A DNA stretch of 52,791 nucleotides from positions 1 through 52,791 of the forward strand of contig CAZIDZ010000019.1 of the NCBI GenBank assembly GCA_964538455.1, read 5' to 3'. Made by a program: the position numbers and the translations under genes. This DNA is from JAZDLX01 sp964538455 (GTDB lineage Bacteria; Electryoneota; Electryoneia; Electryoneales; Electryoneaceae). A model generated the notes under the pieces. That model did not search any database, was not told where the DNA came from, and saw nothing but the letters and a program-made list of their open reading frames with translations. Below are positions 17,911 through 26,165 of the stretch, one piece after another. Each line of letters begins with the position of its first letter. Position 1 is the stretch's first letter.

Positions 17911-18130
17911 CGTCGCTAAACTCCCGTCGGTTCGAAGGGTCGGTAGCTTCGGCTTGGATGTGTCCGTTCTGCAGGTTAATCAAGATGTTCCCGAGGGGTG
18001 GAGGAGTCAAGTTGATTCGCTGCGGAACGGAGGGATGGAGCGCAAAGTTGAGGAGATCGCGGCGTGCCGTTGTCGCCGCGACTCTGCGTGCGTAAGCTCC
18101 GTTTGTATGAACACTTGAGGGCCGTGTGGG

Positions 18131-19618
18131 ATGAGACTCGAAGACTTGAGTGCGAGAGTCGCCGAACATATTGCCGATGGAATCGTCCTCGAAAATTCCG
18201 AGGGGACGATCCTCTATGTCAATCCTGCGCTTGAAAAACTCCTCAAATACAGACCGGGCGAATTGGTTAACCAGCACTGGACCACCATCGTTCCTGAAGA
18301 TCAGCGGGAGCTGGTGAAAGCCGCTAATATTCGCAGGCTCCAGGGTGAGACCGACCGCTACGAGATGGAGCTCATACGCCGGGATGGAAGTCGGCTCCCT
18401 GTCCTGGTGACAGGGACTCCATACGCCTTCGACGACGGCACACTTGGCATGCTCAGCGTCATCACGGACATTTCCGCCCTCCGCGCCGCAGAAAGGGAGG
18501 TTGACAGACTTCGCAATTTCTATGGCAATCTGGTCGATTCGATGCCGGACGGTGTCGTCGTCGAGGACAGCGACGGGCGGTTCACTTTTGTCAACCCTGC
18601 GATGGCGAGAATCATGGGCACGATTCCCGAAAAAATGATCGGTCGGCATTGGAAGGAGACCGTTGCTGAAGGTCAGGAAGGGGTTGTCGTAGAGGCGATG
18701 AAAAAACGTCGCGAAGGAGATGTGGAACCCTATGAACTGACGTTGAAACGAGAGGATGGCAAGCTGGTCACCGGGCTTGTCACCGCCCAGCGATTCCAGA
18801 TTGATGAAGACGGGAAGGAACAGGGCGTGCTCGGGGTCTTCCGTGATATCACCGAGCTTCGCGGGGAGCAGGAAGAAAAAAAGCGGCTATCCGAACAGTT
18901 TCTCGCTTCACAGAAAATGGAGACGATCGGACGCCTCGCCGGCGGGGTTGCTCACGATTTCAACAATCTTCTGTCGATTATCAAAGGCCAGGCGGATGTG
19001 GCGCTGATGACGATGGGGCTGGATGAACCGGCGCGCGAAAGTTTCAACCGCATCTTGAAAACGGTTCGACGGGCGTCGGATCTCGTCCGGCAGCTACTGA
19101 TGTTCAGCCGCCGTCAATACCACGATCCCCGCCCGCTGGTGCTCACTACCTTGCTGTCGGACATGGAACGGTTGCTGCGTCCAATCATCGTTGCCGGTGT
19201 CGAGCTGAAAGTGGAGCAGAGGAAGAATCTCTGGCAGATCAAGGCCGATCCCGGGCAAATCGAACACGCCATCGTCAACCTGGCGGTAAATGCCAATGAC
19301 GCCATGCCCAAAGGAGGGGTGCTCACGCTGCGCGCCCGGAATCAAATGTTGAAGCAGGAATTCGTCCGGGACCATCCCATGGTTGTCCCCGGTGAATACG
19401 TGCTGCTTGAAGTCAGCGACACCGGGATCGGGATGAGTGAGGAAGTCCTGGCGAAAATCTTCGATCCCTTCTTCACCACCAAGGAGGAGGGAAAGGGGAC
19501 CGGGTTGGGATTATCCAGTGTGTATGGTATTGTCAAGCAGCATGAGGGATACATATTCATCGATAGCAAGCCCGGCAAAGGAACAACCTTCCAAATTTAT
19601 TTTCCACGGGCTACGTAA
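18131..19618 (+). CDS. PAS-PAS histidine kinase, soluble
   Basis: A 495-residue kinase without membrane segments. Two PAS domains (residues ~8-120 and ~130-250) are followed by a HisKA dimerisation helix with His275 in GVAHDFNNLL (the NtrB/hybrid-kinase type) and a HATPase domain with the N box (NLAVNANDAM), G1 (DTGIGM), F box (FDPFFTTK) and G2 (GTGLGL). All catalytic motifs are intact. No response regulator gene is adjacent on this strand, so it is an orphan here. The start ATG has a weak site (GTGGGA). Confidence 0.92.
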   Translation: MRLEDLSARVAEHIADGIVLENSEGTILYVNPALEKLLKYRPGELVNQHWTTIVPEDQRELVKAANIRRLQGETDRYEMELIRRDGSRLPVLVTGTPYAFDDGTLGMLSVITDISALRAAEREVDRLRNFYGNLVDSMPDGVVVEDSDGRFTFVNPAMARIMGTIPEKMIGRHWKETVAEGQEGVVVEAMKKRREGDVEPYELTLKREDGKLVTGLVTAQRFQIDEDGKEQGVLGVFRDITELRGEQEEKKRLSEQFLASQKMETIGRLAGGVAHDFNNLLSIIKGQADVALMTMGLDEPARESFNRILKTVRRASDLVRQLLMFSRRQYHDPRPLVLTTLLSDMERLLRPIIVAGVELKVEQRKNLWQIKADPGQIEHAIVNLAVNANDAMPKGGVLTLRARNQMLKQEFVRDHPMVVPGEYVLLEVSDTGIGMSEEVLAKIFDPFFTTKEEGKGTGLGLSSVYGIVKQHEGYIFIDSKPGKGTTFQIYFPRAT

Positions 19619-19650
19619 GTCACGAAGAATTTTATTGGTTAAGCTGAAAT

Positions 19651-19680
19651 ATTAAACCGGACGTCGCAGTCCGGTTTAAT
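19651..19680. terminator. Bidirectional terminator between convergent genes
   Basis: A perfect 12-bp stem ATTAAACCGGAC / GTCCGGTTTAAT with a 6-base loop. It lies between the kinase stop (19618) and the convergent SprT-like gene and overlaps the latter's stop codon. The A/T-rich ends of the stem supply the T-tract in either direction. Confidence 0.75.
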
Positions 19681-20389
19681 GCGTCCTGCGCCGCTTGCCG
19701 CGATGGATCAACGAAGTGTGTGTCTTCAGCCAGTTCTCCGAGCGCCTGTAATCCGGGTTGGCCTGTTCCGCCCTGCGGAAGGCTGCGTCGTGTGGACGGA
19801 GCTGTGAGGTGGGCTGGAGGGAATGCAGCATCTCATGGTGGATGATCGAACGGATCACGAATTCCGGCACCCGTTCGTCGTCCAACACCGGGTGGATCAC
19901 GATCAGGCGGGTATCGTGCTGGAAGCTGCCAAGGCGTCTGTGACGGACGGATCGGCCCGAAACCTCCCTTCCCCAGGTGATCCGCACGTCCAGTGAACCA
20001 TTGAAAAAACGGTTATTTACGCGTTCTGCGAGCATCTTAAGATTGTAGACTCGTCCTTCCGGCCGGATCACAAAACCCATCTTGCCGGGATCTGGTGAAT
20101 CGGGAATGCTGCGAATGAACGCCCGGACAGGTTCGGGCACCCCCCTGCGGGGTTTTCGCACCCAGTAGGCGAGAGCATCAATCAACTCCGGTGGGGCCTC
20201 GAGAAAATGCTGGTGCAGCCGCATCGAGAGGCTCCCTCGCTTCCACTGGAAGGAGGCCATGCTGGTGCGGTTGCGGGTCAGGGTGATGGTCACCGGCGTC
20301 GCAATCCGGCTGGTGAGCTCCACTGCCAGGTCTTCCGGCCCCCGCCTCGGAAAAGGCAGAAACAGGGTGTTGTTCTGCTGGCGTTTCAT
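19676..20389 (-). CDS. SprT-like zinc metallopeptidase-domain protein
   Basis: A 237-residue protein. The C-terminal half carries IIHHEMLHS (HExxH) followed by a downstream His in RPHDAAFRRAE, which is the SprT/DUF45 layout HExxH...Hxx(A)F. The N-terminal ~100 residues are basic and not recognised. There is no signal peptide, so it is cytoplasmic. Spartan/SprT relatives act on DNA-protein crosslinks in eukaryotes; the bacterial role is unclear. ATG 20389 is chosen as the first Met of the conserved part; it has no strong ribosome site. The stop codon lies within the terminator stem. Confidence 0.72.
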   Translation of the reverse strand: MKRQQNNTLFLPFPRRGPEDLAVELTSRIATPVTITLTRNRTSMASFQWKRGSLSMRLHQHFLEAPPELIDALAYWVRKPRRGVPEPVRAFIRSIPDSPDPGKMGFVIRPEGRVYNLKMLAERVNNRFFNGSLDVRITWGREVSGRSVRHRRLGSFQHDTRLIVIHPVLDDERVPEFVIRSIIHHEMLHSLQPTSQLRPHDAAFRRAEQANPDYRRSENWLKTHTSLIHRGKRRRTH

Positions 20390-20535
20390 GGCCGAAAAAT
20401 AGCACGTTCCGGGAGAGACCGTCAACGGTTGAAAATCTCCCTGAGGCTTGTCTCCGGGGGCTGGTCTCCTCGGAAGACGAGACTGCAACGGGAGCCTGGC
20501 AGTGACGTATCAACTTGGGGGAGAAAGGACGGCGC

Positions 20536-21096
20536 ATGAAATCCTCAATTCGCCATGGATCTTGGTTGGCACTTGCTTTCGGTGTGCTGTTCGGCGCTTT
20601 GGCATTCTCCGCGTTTGCGGATGGATCTCAAGCGCCTGGCACTGCAACGGCCGTTAACGAGGAAAACAGCGTGCAAAAGGACACGAGCAATGCATTCAGC
20701 TCATTGACCGAACAGCAGTGGAGGCAGCGGCTCACCCCCGAACAGTTCCGGGTTCTTCGCGAGCAGGCGACGGAACGTGCCTTTACCGGCGCCTATTGGG
20801 ATACGCACACCCCCGGAGTATACCGTTGCGCCGCCTGCGGACAGAGACTTTTCAGCAGCGCTGACAAGTTCAAATCGGGAACCGGCTGGCCGAGTTTTAC
20901 CCATCCGATTCAGGATGGGGCGGTCGCTTATCAAACCGACCGCAGCCTCTGGGAAGTGAGGACCGAGGTTCACTGCGCCCGTTGCGGTGGGCATCTGGGC
21001 CACGTCTTCGATGACGGTCCGGCCCCGACCGGGAAACGGTATTGCATCAATTCGGTTTCGCTGATACTGGATTCCACGGAGGCTGCTGGAGAATAG
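20536..21096 (+). CDS. msrB: Peptide-methionine (R)-S-oxide reductase, exported
   Basis: A 186-residue MsrB that reduces methionine-R-sulfoxide in proteins. The zinc-binding pairs are Cys98/Cys101 (CAAC) and Cys147/Cys150 (CARC), and the catalytic Cys170 lies in RYCINSVSL. Unlike cytosolic MsrB it begins with a signal peptide (residues 1-28, ending AFAD) and a ~25-residue linker, so it should act in the periplasm. ATG 20536 follows AAAGGA. It would protect the many secreted proteins of this organism from oxidation; the electron donor is not evident here. Confidence 0.93.
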   Translation: MKSSIRHGSWLALAFGVLFGALAFSAFADGSQAPGTATAVNEENSVQKDTSNAFSSLTEQQWRQRLTPEQFRVLREQATERAFTGAYWDTHTPGVYRCAACGQRLFSSADKFKSGTGWPSFTHPIQDGAVAYQTDRSLWEVRTEVHCARCGGHLGHVFDDGPAPTGKRYCINSVSLILDSTEAAGE

Positions 21097-21249
21097 ACGG
21101 TGCCAGGCGCGATGGCATGTTCGTCCTGGCAACGGTGACCACTGGACGAAGCGATTCCCCTCGGTTTCCCGAGTCCTTGTCCGGCGTACATCGGGCGAAA
21201 GGCCGGGGCTTACGTGGCAACATCGCTTTCCGCGGGCGAACAGCGCTCC

Positions 21250-21349
21250 NNNNNNNNNNNNNNNNNNNNNNNNNNNNNNNNNNNNNNNNNNNNNNNNNNN
21301 NNNNNNNNNNNNNNNNNNNNNNNNNNNNNNNNNNNNNNNNNNNNNNNNN
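21250..21349. other. Assembly gap (100 N)
   Basis: Exactly 100 undetermined bases, the usual placeholder for a scaffold join of unknown length. Linkage between msrB and the MarR gene is therefore inferred by the assembler. Bases 21097-21249 hold no recognisable gene. Confidence 0.98.
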
Positions 21350-21380
21350 TGGAAACAAAAAAAACCAAATGGAGGCCGTC

Positions 21381-21845
21381 GTGTTTCTGATGGAAGAGAG
21401 CATAAGTTTCATGATCAGCCGGCTTGCCAACGCCATGCGCCTTGAGCTCGAGAGACGGCTCGCTCCTTTCGGTGTCACGGCGCAGCAGTGGACAGTTCTT
21501 ATGCTCTGCCATGAGAACGGCGCCATCACCCCTTCCTACCTGGCGGAAACCCTTGGTGTGGACGGTTCTGCGGTCACCCGTCTGTTGGACCGTCTAGAGA
21601 AGAAAAAATTCGTCCAGAGAAGAACGAATCCTGCGGATCGCCGGTCTGTACAGGTTGAACTGCTTGACGAAGGGCGCCGGCTCGCGATGTCTCTGCCTCC
21701 GCTCGACGCGGAAGTGGCCGATCAGTTCCTCAACGGCCTCTCGGGCCGGGAAGAGGCCCAACTGAAGCTGATTCTACGAAGCATGATGAGAAACACCGAG
21801 GAAACGCCGAACACGAAGCCCCACGCTGAAGGTCCCCTGTACTAG
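21381..21845 (+). CDS. MarR-family transcriptional regulator
   Basis: A 154-residue winged-helix regulator. The recognition region (PSYLAETLGVDGSAVTRLLDRLEKKKFVQRR) with the wing (NPADRRSVQVELLDEG) is typical of MarR. Helices at both ends form the dimer interface. GTG 21381 is preferred because GGAGG (21371-21375) lies five bases before it; in-frame ATGs at 21369 and 21390 are alternatives. The scaffold gap just upstream hides whatever it might control on that side. No ligand can be inferred. Confidence 0.88.
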   Translation: MFLMEESISFMISRLANAMRLELERRLAPFGVTAQQWTVLMLCHENGAITPSYLAETLGVDGSAVTRLLDRLEKKKFVQRRTNPADRRSVQVELLDEGRRLAMSLPPLDAEVADQFLNGLSGREEAQLKLILRSMMRNTEETPNTKPHAEGPLY

Positions 21846-22239
21846 CTTCTCTTTCAGTGACGATTCGAGGGCCGAGGATTGTCAAGCATCCAGAGCTTAT
21901 CGCGCAAAATTCCAGCCGCTTCCGTTTTCCTTGGCATCCGTAACTCCCCGCAGTAACGGCCTTTCTGCCAGGAGGCTCCTCGGCTTTTCAGCCGGGTGCT
22001 TCCGGTCACATTCTTGCCATCCGATCCGCCTGATTTTCCCGTAGGATACGGCGATTCCCGGTTGATGTCTCGGGGGAGCCATGTGCGACAACATCGTGGT
22101 GTTCGCTCTCTTGCGTGGCACGCTGGAGGGACCGAGGCACTATATTAGGCGAAGGTCTCCGGAGCGGCTGGATCGCCGGAGGAGTGCACAGTACTGTACT
22201 TAACCCACGGGCAACCCAGGACGAGAAGGGGGAGATGCC
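21846..22239. other. Noncoding interval between marR and the FecR-barrel gene
   Basis: These 394 bases show no credible gene on either strand and no terminator with a T-tract. The last ~15 bases hold the strong ribosome site AAGGGGGAG of the next gene. I see nothing else to annotate. Confidence 0.5.
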
Positions 22240-24348
22240 ATGAGAGGGCTTCCGAGGTTTCACTGGCTGGCGTGGAGTCTGCTGCTTCCCATGCTGGCTC
22301 TATCGACGGCCCGCGCGGCCAACGAATCGATCGCAATCGCGCTGACCGTGCGTGGCGCTGCGGAGGTGAAGCAGGATACGGCACAATGGGCCCCGCTTGC
22401 CTTTGGAGCGGTGTTGAACGACAGCGACCAGGTACGCACCGGCCCGGACGGCTTTATCGCGCTGGCGTTTACCGATGATGGCACCCAGATCAAGCTGCGG
22501 CCGAACACGAATGTCACCGTGACGGCCCAGCGCGGGGATGACCTCGCGCTGTCGAAGAAAGTCGTCATCCAGGTGGGTGAGCTCCTCTCCGAAGTGAAAA
22601 AACAAAAGGGCTCGATGGAGGTCAACACCCCCACCTCGGTCGCATCGGTGAAGGGGACAGCGTTCTGGACCATGGTCGATCCAACCGGCGGAACCACGGT
22701 GATCACCCTGGAAGGTCTCGTCGAATTGTTCAACATGATCAGCGGCACCTCGGTCCAAGTGCCCGTCGGCCAGTATGCGACATCGAGCGCCTCCGGACGG
22801 ATCAGCGCGCGCCCGATGAGTCCCGCGATCCAGGTCCCGACGTGGAATCCCGAGGAGCAGCAACCGCCCCAACAGCCTCAGGAAGAACAGCAGCAGGAAG
22901 AGCAGCAACCGGAAGAGCCGGGGGCTCCTCCAGGTGAGGGTGAGGCTGCGCCCAGCGGCGGCGGTGGTGGTGGCGGCGGCGGCCTGGGCATCGGAGGCGC
23001 CGTGGGCTCCACCATCCTCGACGACGGCAAGAACTACCAATACCTGAGCCTCAGGCCTGACATCTCCATTTGGAAGTTTGGGCTCGGCCTCGATCTGCCG
23101 CTCTATTTCGATCCTCAGGGCGGGATCCGTCAGGACGAGTGGGATTTCAAGTCGATTGACGATGTGATCAACAAGATCTACTACCTGCGCTTCAACAAAC
23201 CCGGCGATCCCACATACGTCCGTATCGGCTCGCTGGATAACATCACGCTCGGCTACGGCCTGATCATGCGTGACTATTCCAACGCAATCGAATGGCCGAA
23301 GGTGCGGCGGCCCGGTTTGCATTTCCAGAAGAAGATCGGCCACTTCGGCGTCGAAGGTTTGGTGAACAACCTCAACGAGTTCAGTCCTCCAACGGGGATG
23401 AAGGGACCGGGTGTGCTCGGTGGGCGTTTGACCTTCGAAACGAAGTTCGGGCTTCCGCTTGTCTTTGGCGCCACAGTCGTAAACGACGCGAATATGTTCC
23501 TTGGCATCCAGGATCAGGATAAGGACGGTATCCCCAACCCGTTCGATGTGTTCCCGGGCAAGAATGACAAGGAGATCATTGCCCAGGCCAAGCAGCCGTT
23601 TATCGTCAATCCGGCAACCGGCGAGCTGGATACTTCGGCGATTCGCACGTTGATCGATCTCGGCGCGCTGAAGAACATTCTTGCCGCTCCGATGGACTTC
23701 AAGGATTCCTCGGCGAGCGTGATGGAATACGGCGTGGATATTGGGATTCCGTTGATCCGCCGCGAGAAGATGCAGCTTTGGATTTACGGCCAGTACGCGC
23801 AAATCCTCGACTATGGAGCCGGCATCACCGCTCCCGGTTTGAAATTCAAACTTGGGCCGGTGTCCCTCGGCGCGGAATACCGCATGTTCGGCAAGGAATT
23901 CATGCCTGAATTCTTCAACTACAGCTACGAGATCGACCGGGTGGTCTGGTCCGAGGCGGACAGCACATACAAGAAGAAGACGGATCAACTTGCCGATCTG
24001 CCGACCGCCACGGGATACTTCGTGGATGCAGGCGTCGCACTGGGCAACCTGTTCAACATCTACGCCTCGTACCAGGCGATGGACTTCGGCGAAGGGCTGC
24101 CGAGCAAGAACATTTTCGGAAGCGCTTCGATCAATCCGGATCTGGTTCCCAAGCTGGGGCTCGCCGAAGCCTATTACTACCAGCCGAACGCCGACAAGCT
24201 GTTTGAATCGACCGACGGCACCGTTGCCGGCTACCGCATCGGCTTCGAGATGGGCGGTGGGTTCATGCTCGTGATGGACAACAAGTCCATCTACCGTAAC
24301 GGCAATTGGGAGAAGGTGATGACGGTCGAAACGCAGTTCATGTTCTGA
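22240..24348 (+). CDS. FecR-domain protein fused to an outer-membrane barrel-like region
   Basis: A 702-residue exported protein. After a signal peptide (ending STARA, ~residue 26) comes a FecR domain (residues ~30-180: VRTGPDGFIALAFTDDG, GTAFWT). A low-complexity linker rich in Pro, Gln and Glu and then nine Gly (residues ~205-250) leads to a ~450-residue region of amphipathic strands. The last strand ends in Phe (VETQFMF), the signature of an outer-membrane barrel. A calcium-binding-like stretch DQDKDGIPNPFD is inside. FecR domains normally act as anti-sigma transducers or cell-wall ligands; the fusion suggests a surface protein sensing or anchoring to the envelope. The barrel family is not recognised. 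Confidence 0.78.
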   Translation: MRGLPRFHWLAWSLLLPMLALSTARAANESIAIALTVRGAAEVKQDTAQWAPLAFGAVLNDSDQVRTGPDGFIALAFTDDGTQIKLRPNTNVTVTAQRGDDLALSKKVVIQVGELLSEVKKQKGSMEVNTPTSVASVKGTAFWTMVDPTGGTTVITLEGLVELFNMISGTSVQVPVGQYATSSASGRISARPMSPAIQVPTWNPEEQQPPQQPQEEQQQEEQQPEEPGAPPGEGEAAPSGGGGGGGGGLGIGGAVGSTILDDGKNYQYLSLRPDISIWKFGLGLDLPLYFDPQGGIRQDEWDFKSIDDVINKIYYLRFNKPGDPTYVRIGSLDNITLGYGLIMRDYSNAIEWPKVRRPGLHFQKKIGHFGVEGLVNNLNEFSPPTGMKGPGVLGGRLTFETKFGLPLVFGATVVNDANMFLGIQDQDKDGIPNPFDVFPGKNDKEIIAQAKQPFIVNPATGELDTSAIRTLIDLGALKNILAAPMDFKDSSASVMEYGVDIGIPLIRREKMQLWIYGQYAQILDYGAGITAPGLKFKLGPVSLGAEYRMFGKEFMPEFFNYSYEIDRVVWSEADSTYKKKTDQLADLPTATGYFVDAGVALGNLFNIYASYQAMDFGEGLPSKNIFGSASINPDLVPKLGLAEAYYYQPNADKLFESTDGTVAGYRIGFEMGGGFMLVMDNKSIYRNGNWEKVMTVETQFMF

Positions 24349-24369
24349 TGACCGCCGCCGATTCTTCAA

Positions 24370-24405
24370 CGGGCATCCCGATTCGTCGGGGTGCCCGTTT
24401 TCTCT
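24370..24405 (+). terminator. Rho-independent terminator
   Basis: A 12-bp stem (CGGGCATCCCGA with TCGGGGTGCCCG, one G-T wobble), TTCG loop, then TTTTCTCT, 22 bases after the FecR-barrel stop. Confidence 0.9.
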
Positions 24406-24490
24406 GGGAAATCGGCGCTACAGATTTTTCACGGAACGAAACTTGAAATTGCCTTTCGCGCTTGGCGATGTTCACGGAAACGGAACAGGG

Positions 24491-25321
24491 ATGAACGTGG
24501 AGAACGCGGTGGATTACGAAGAACAGAATCGTCGGTATTGGAACGAGGTGACACCCGCGCACCGGGACTCCGAGTTCTATGGCGTAGATCGGTTTCTCGC
24601 GGGACAAACAGTGCTCTACGCACGTGAGATCGAGGACCTGGGAAATTTGCACGGCAAGCGGCTGATCCACCTTCAGTGCCATTTTGGGTTGGATACCCTT
24701 TCCTGGGCGCGTGAGGGCGCCGAGGTGACCGGTGCGGACCTTTCGGACGTTTCCATTCAGACCGCCTGTGAAATCGCAAAAGCCGCAAAGATTCCCGCGC
24801 GTTTTTTCTGCTGCAACGTGTACGACCTGCCGGGACCGCTCAAGGGCGAAACCTTCGACGTTGTTTACACCAGCCGGGGCGTGCTCTGCTGGCTTCGTGA
24901 CCTCGGCCGTTGGGCGGAGATCATTGCGGAATTGCTGGCGCCGGGCGGACGGTTCTACCTGGTTGATACACACCCGATGTTCTACATGTGGCAGGAGGGG
25001 GGACCGCTACCACCGTTCAGGGTAGAGGGTGGCTACTACCACAATCCTGAACCGCTCATCGAAGAGCCGAGTGGTACGGCTGATTACGCCGGGGGTAACT
25101 ACATCCCGCAGGAACGCACATATGAATGGCGCTGGACGATTGCGGATATCCTCAACGCCCTGATTCGCGCCGGATTGGTGATCGACGAGTTGCGCGAGGA
25201 GGACGGCCTGTTCCACGACGCCTGGGACGGGATGGTGAAAGGGGATGACGGTTTGTGGCGCGTTACCGGCTACGAAAACCGGGTCCCGATGACGATTACC
25301 GTGCAGGCGCACAAACCTTGA
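24491..25321 (+). CDS. Class I SAM-dependent methyltransferase
   Basis: A 276-residue Rossmann-fold methyltransferase. Motif I is LIHLQCHFGLDTLSWA with the acidic residue in TGADLSD after strand 2. Motif post-I/II is FCCNVYDLPG...FDVVYTSRGVLCWL, and a LAPGGRFYLVDTH strand follows. Related proteins are often annotated as generic methyltransferase-domain proteins; the acceptor is unknown. ATG 24491 is the first Met of the conserved region; a TTG at 24443 is possible. It sits alone between two terminators. Confidence 0.82.
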   Translation: MNVENAVDYEEQNRRYWNEVTPAHRDSEFYGVDRFLAGQTVLYAREIEDLGNLHGKRLIHLQCHFGLDTLSWAREGAEVTGADLSDVSIQTACEIAKAAKIPARFFCCNVYDLPGPLKGETFDVVYTSRGVLCWLRDLGRWAEIIAELLAPGGRFYLVDTHPMFYMWQEGGPLPPFRVEGGYYHNPEPLIEEPSGTADYAGGNYIPQERTYEWRWTIADILNALIRAGLVIDELREEDGLFHDAWDGMVKGDDGLWRVTGYENRVPMTITVQAHKP

Positions 25322-25343
25322 TTAGACAGGTACTGCCGAAACG

Positions 25344-25374
25344 CAAAACGCCCTTCACAACGAAGGGCGTTTTG
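25344..25374. terminator. Bidirectional terminator
   Basis: A perfect 13-bp stem CAAAACGCCCTTC / GAAGGGCGTTTTG with a 5-base loop between convergent genes. TTTTG ends the stem on + and CAAAA becomes TTTTG on -, giving T-tracts both ways. Confidence 0.88.
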
Positions 25375-25398
25375 ATTCCGACGTACGTCGGACAGCCG

Positions 25399-25797
25399 TC
25401 AGCTCCCCTTGCCGGAGAGGCTAAGTTCCTTTACCTGATCCGCTTCGACGATCTTGAGCATCGGCGAAAGACGCTTGATCAGGTCGGCGCGCAACTCCTG
25501 GGTGATCAGGTCGGATTCGATGATCTTGGTGAATATCACATCGAGTACCTGCGACTCGTTCATCAAGTCGGTGCGCTTGAGGTTATACTCGCGCGCCTTG
25601 CCGCTGATAATCCGGGAGAGTCCTTCGGCACTCGGCTGGTACCCCTCCAGCACAACGCGTTTCATCAAGATCGTTTCGAGGTCTTCGTTCGCGAGACGGG
25701 CCCGCTCGTTCCGCGCGCCAATCGTCTGGCGGTAGACCACGACGATCAAGATCAAGGCAACCACGCCACCTATCACGCCGATCATAGACATGCTCAT
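25399..25797 (-). CDS. Single-pass membrane protein of unknown function
   Basis: A 132-residue protein with one N-terminal membrane helix (residues ~5-24, MIGVIGGVVALILIVVVY) and a charged cytoplasmic helical domain with many Glu, Arg and Leu that could form a coiled coil. No family recognised. ATG 25797 has AGGAG upstream. It is convergent with the methyltransferase gene. Its 5' side faces a 368-base interval before the ccsA stop. Confidence 0.65.
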   Translation of the reverse strand: MSMSMIGVIGGVVALILIVVVYRQTIGARNERARLANEDLETILMKRVVLEGYQPSAEGLSRIISGKAREYNLKRTDLMNESQVLDVIFTKIIESDLITQELRADLIKRLSPMLKIVEADQVKELSLSGKGS

Positions 25798-26165
25798 GAT
25801 ACCGCTCTCCTGTTGGAGTCTCCCCCGAGGGCGATCGTACGGAACATGCAAGCTTCCGTATGAAGGCGCTGGAAGTTTCTGTCCTATCGACACCTGCGCA
25901 TCAGGCGCGAATCGCTCTCGAAAGTATACGCACTTGCCCTCTCAACTGTCAAGAGAGTCGGGGGTGCTTTGCTATACGTTTGCGCGAATCCGAGACACCG
26001 GCGCACCGTTTTTGGGGTTGCTGAATCCGCTTTCTGCCCTCGTGCAGGAGGGCGTGGTTGACCGAGGGACGATGGAAAGCTAATCGGTCCGTTTTTCCTC
26101 GTTTTGCCTCATTTTTTGCACCCTTGGAGGACCGCGGAGCGTGTGCTGGAGCGCGGACTGTCGGC

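Noticed and set aside
21250..21349. Compositional or mobile-element boundary at the N run
   Set aside because: The 100-N block is an assembly placeholder and says nothing about biology. Flanking sequence shows no repeats or transposase.
22300..24369. Long open frame antisense to the FecR-barrel gene
   Set aside because: It mirrors the GC-rich codon pattern of the real gene, has low-complexity His/Arg/Val-rich text, and shows no ribosome site, signal or family resemblance.
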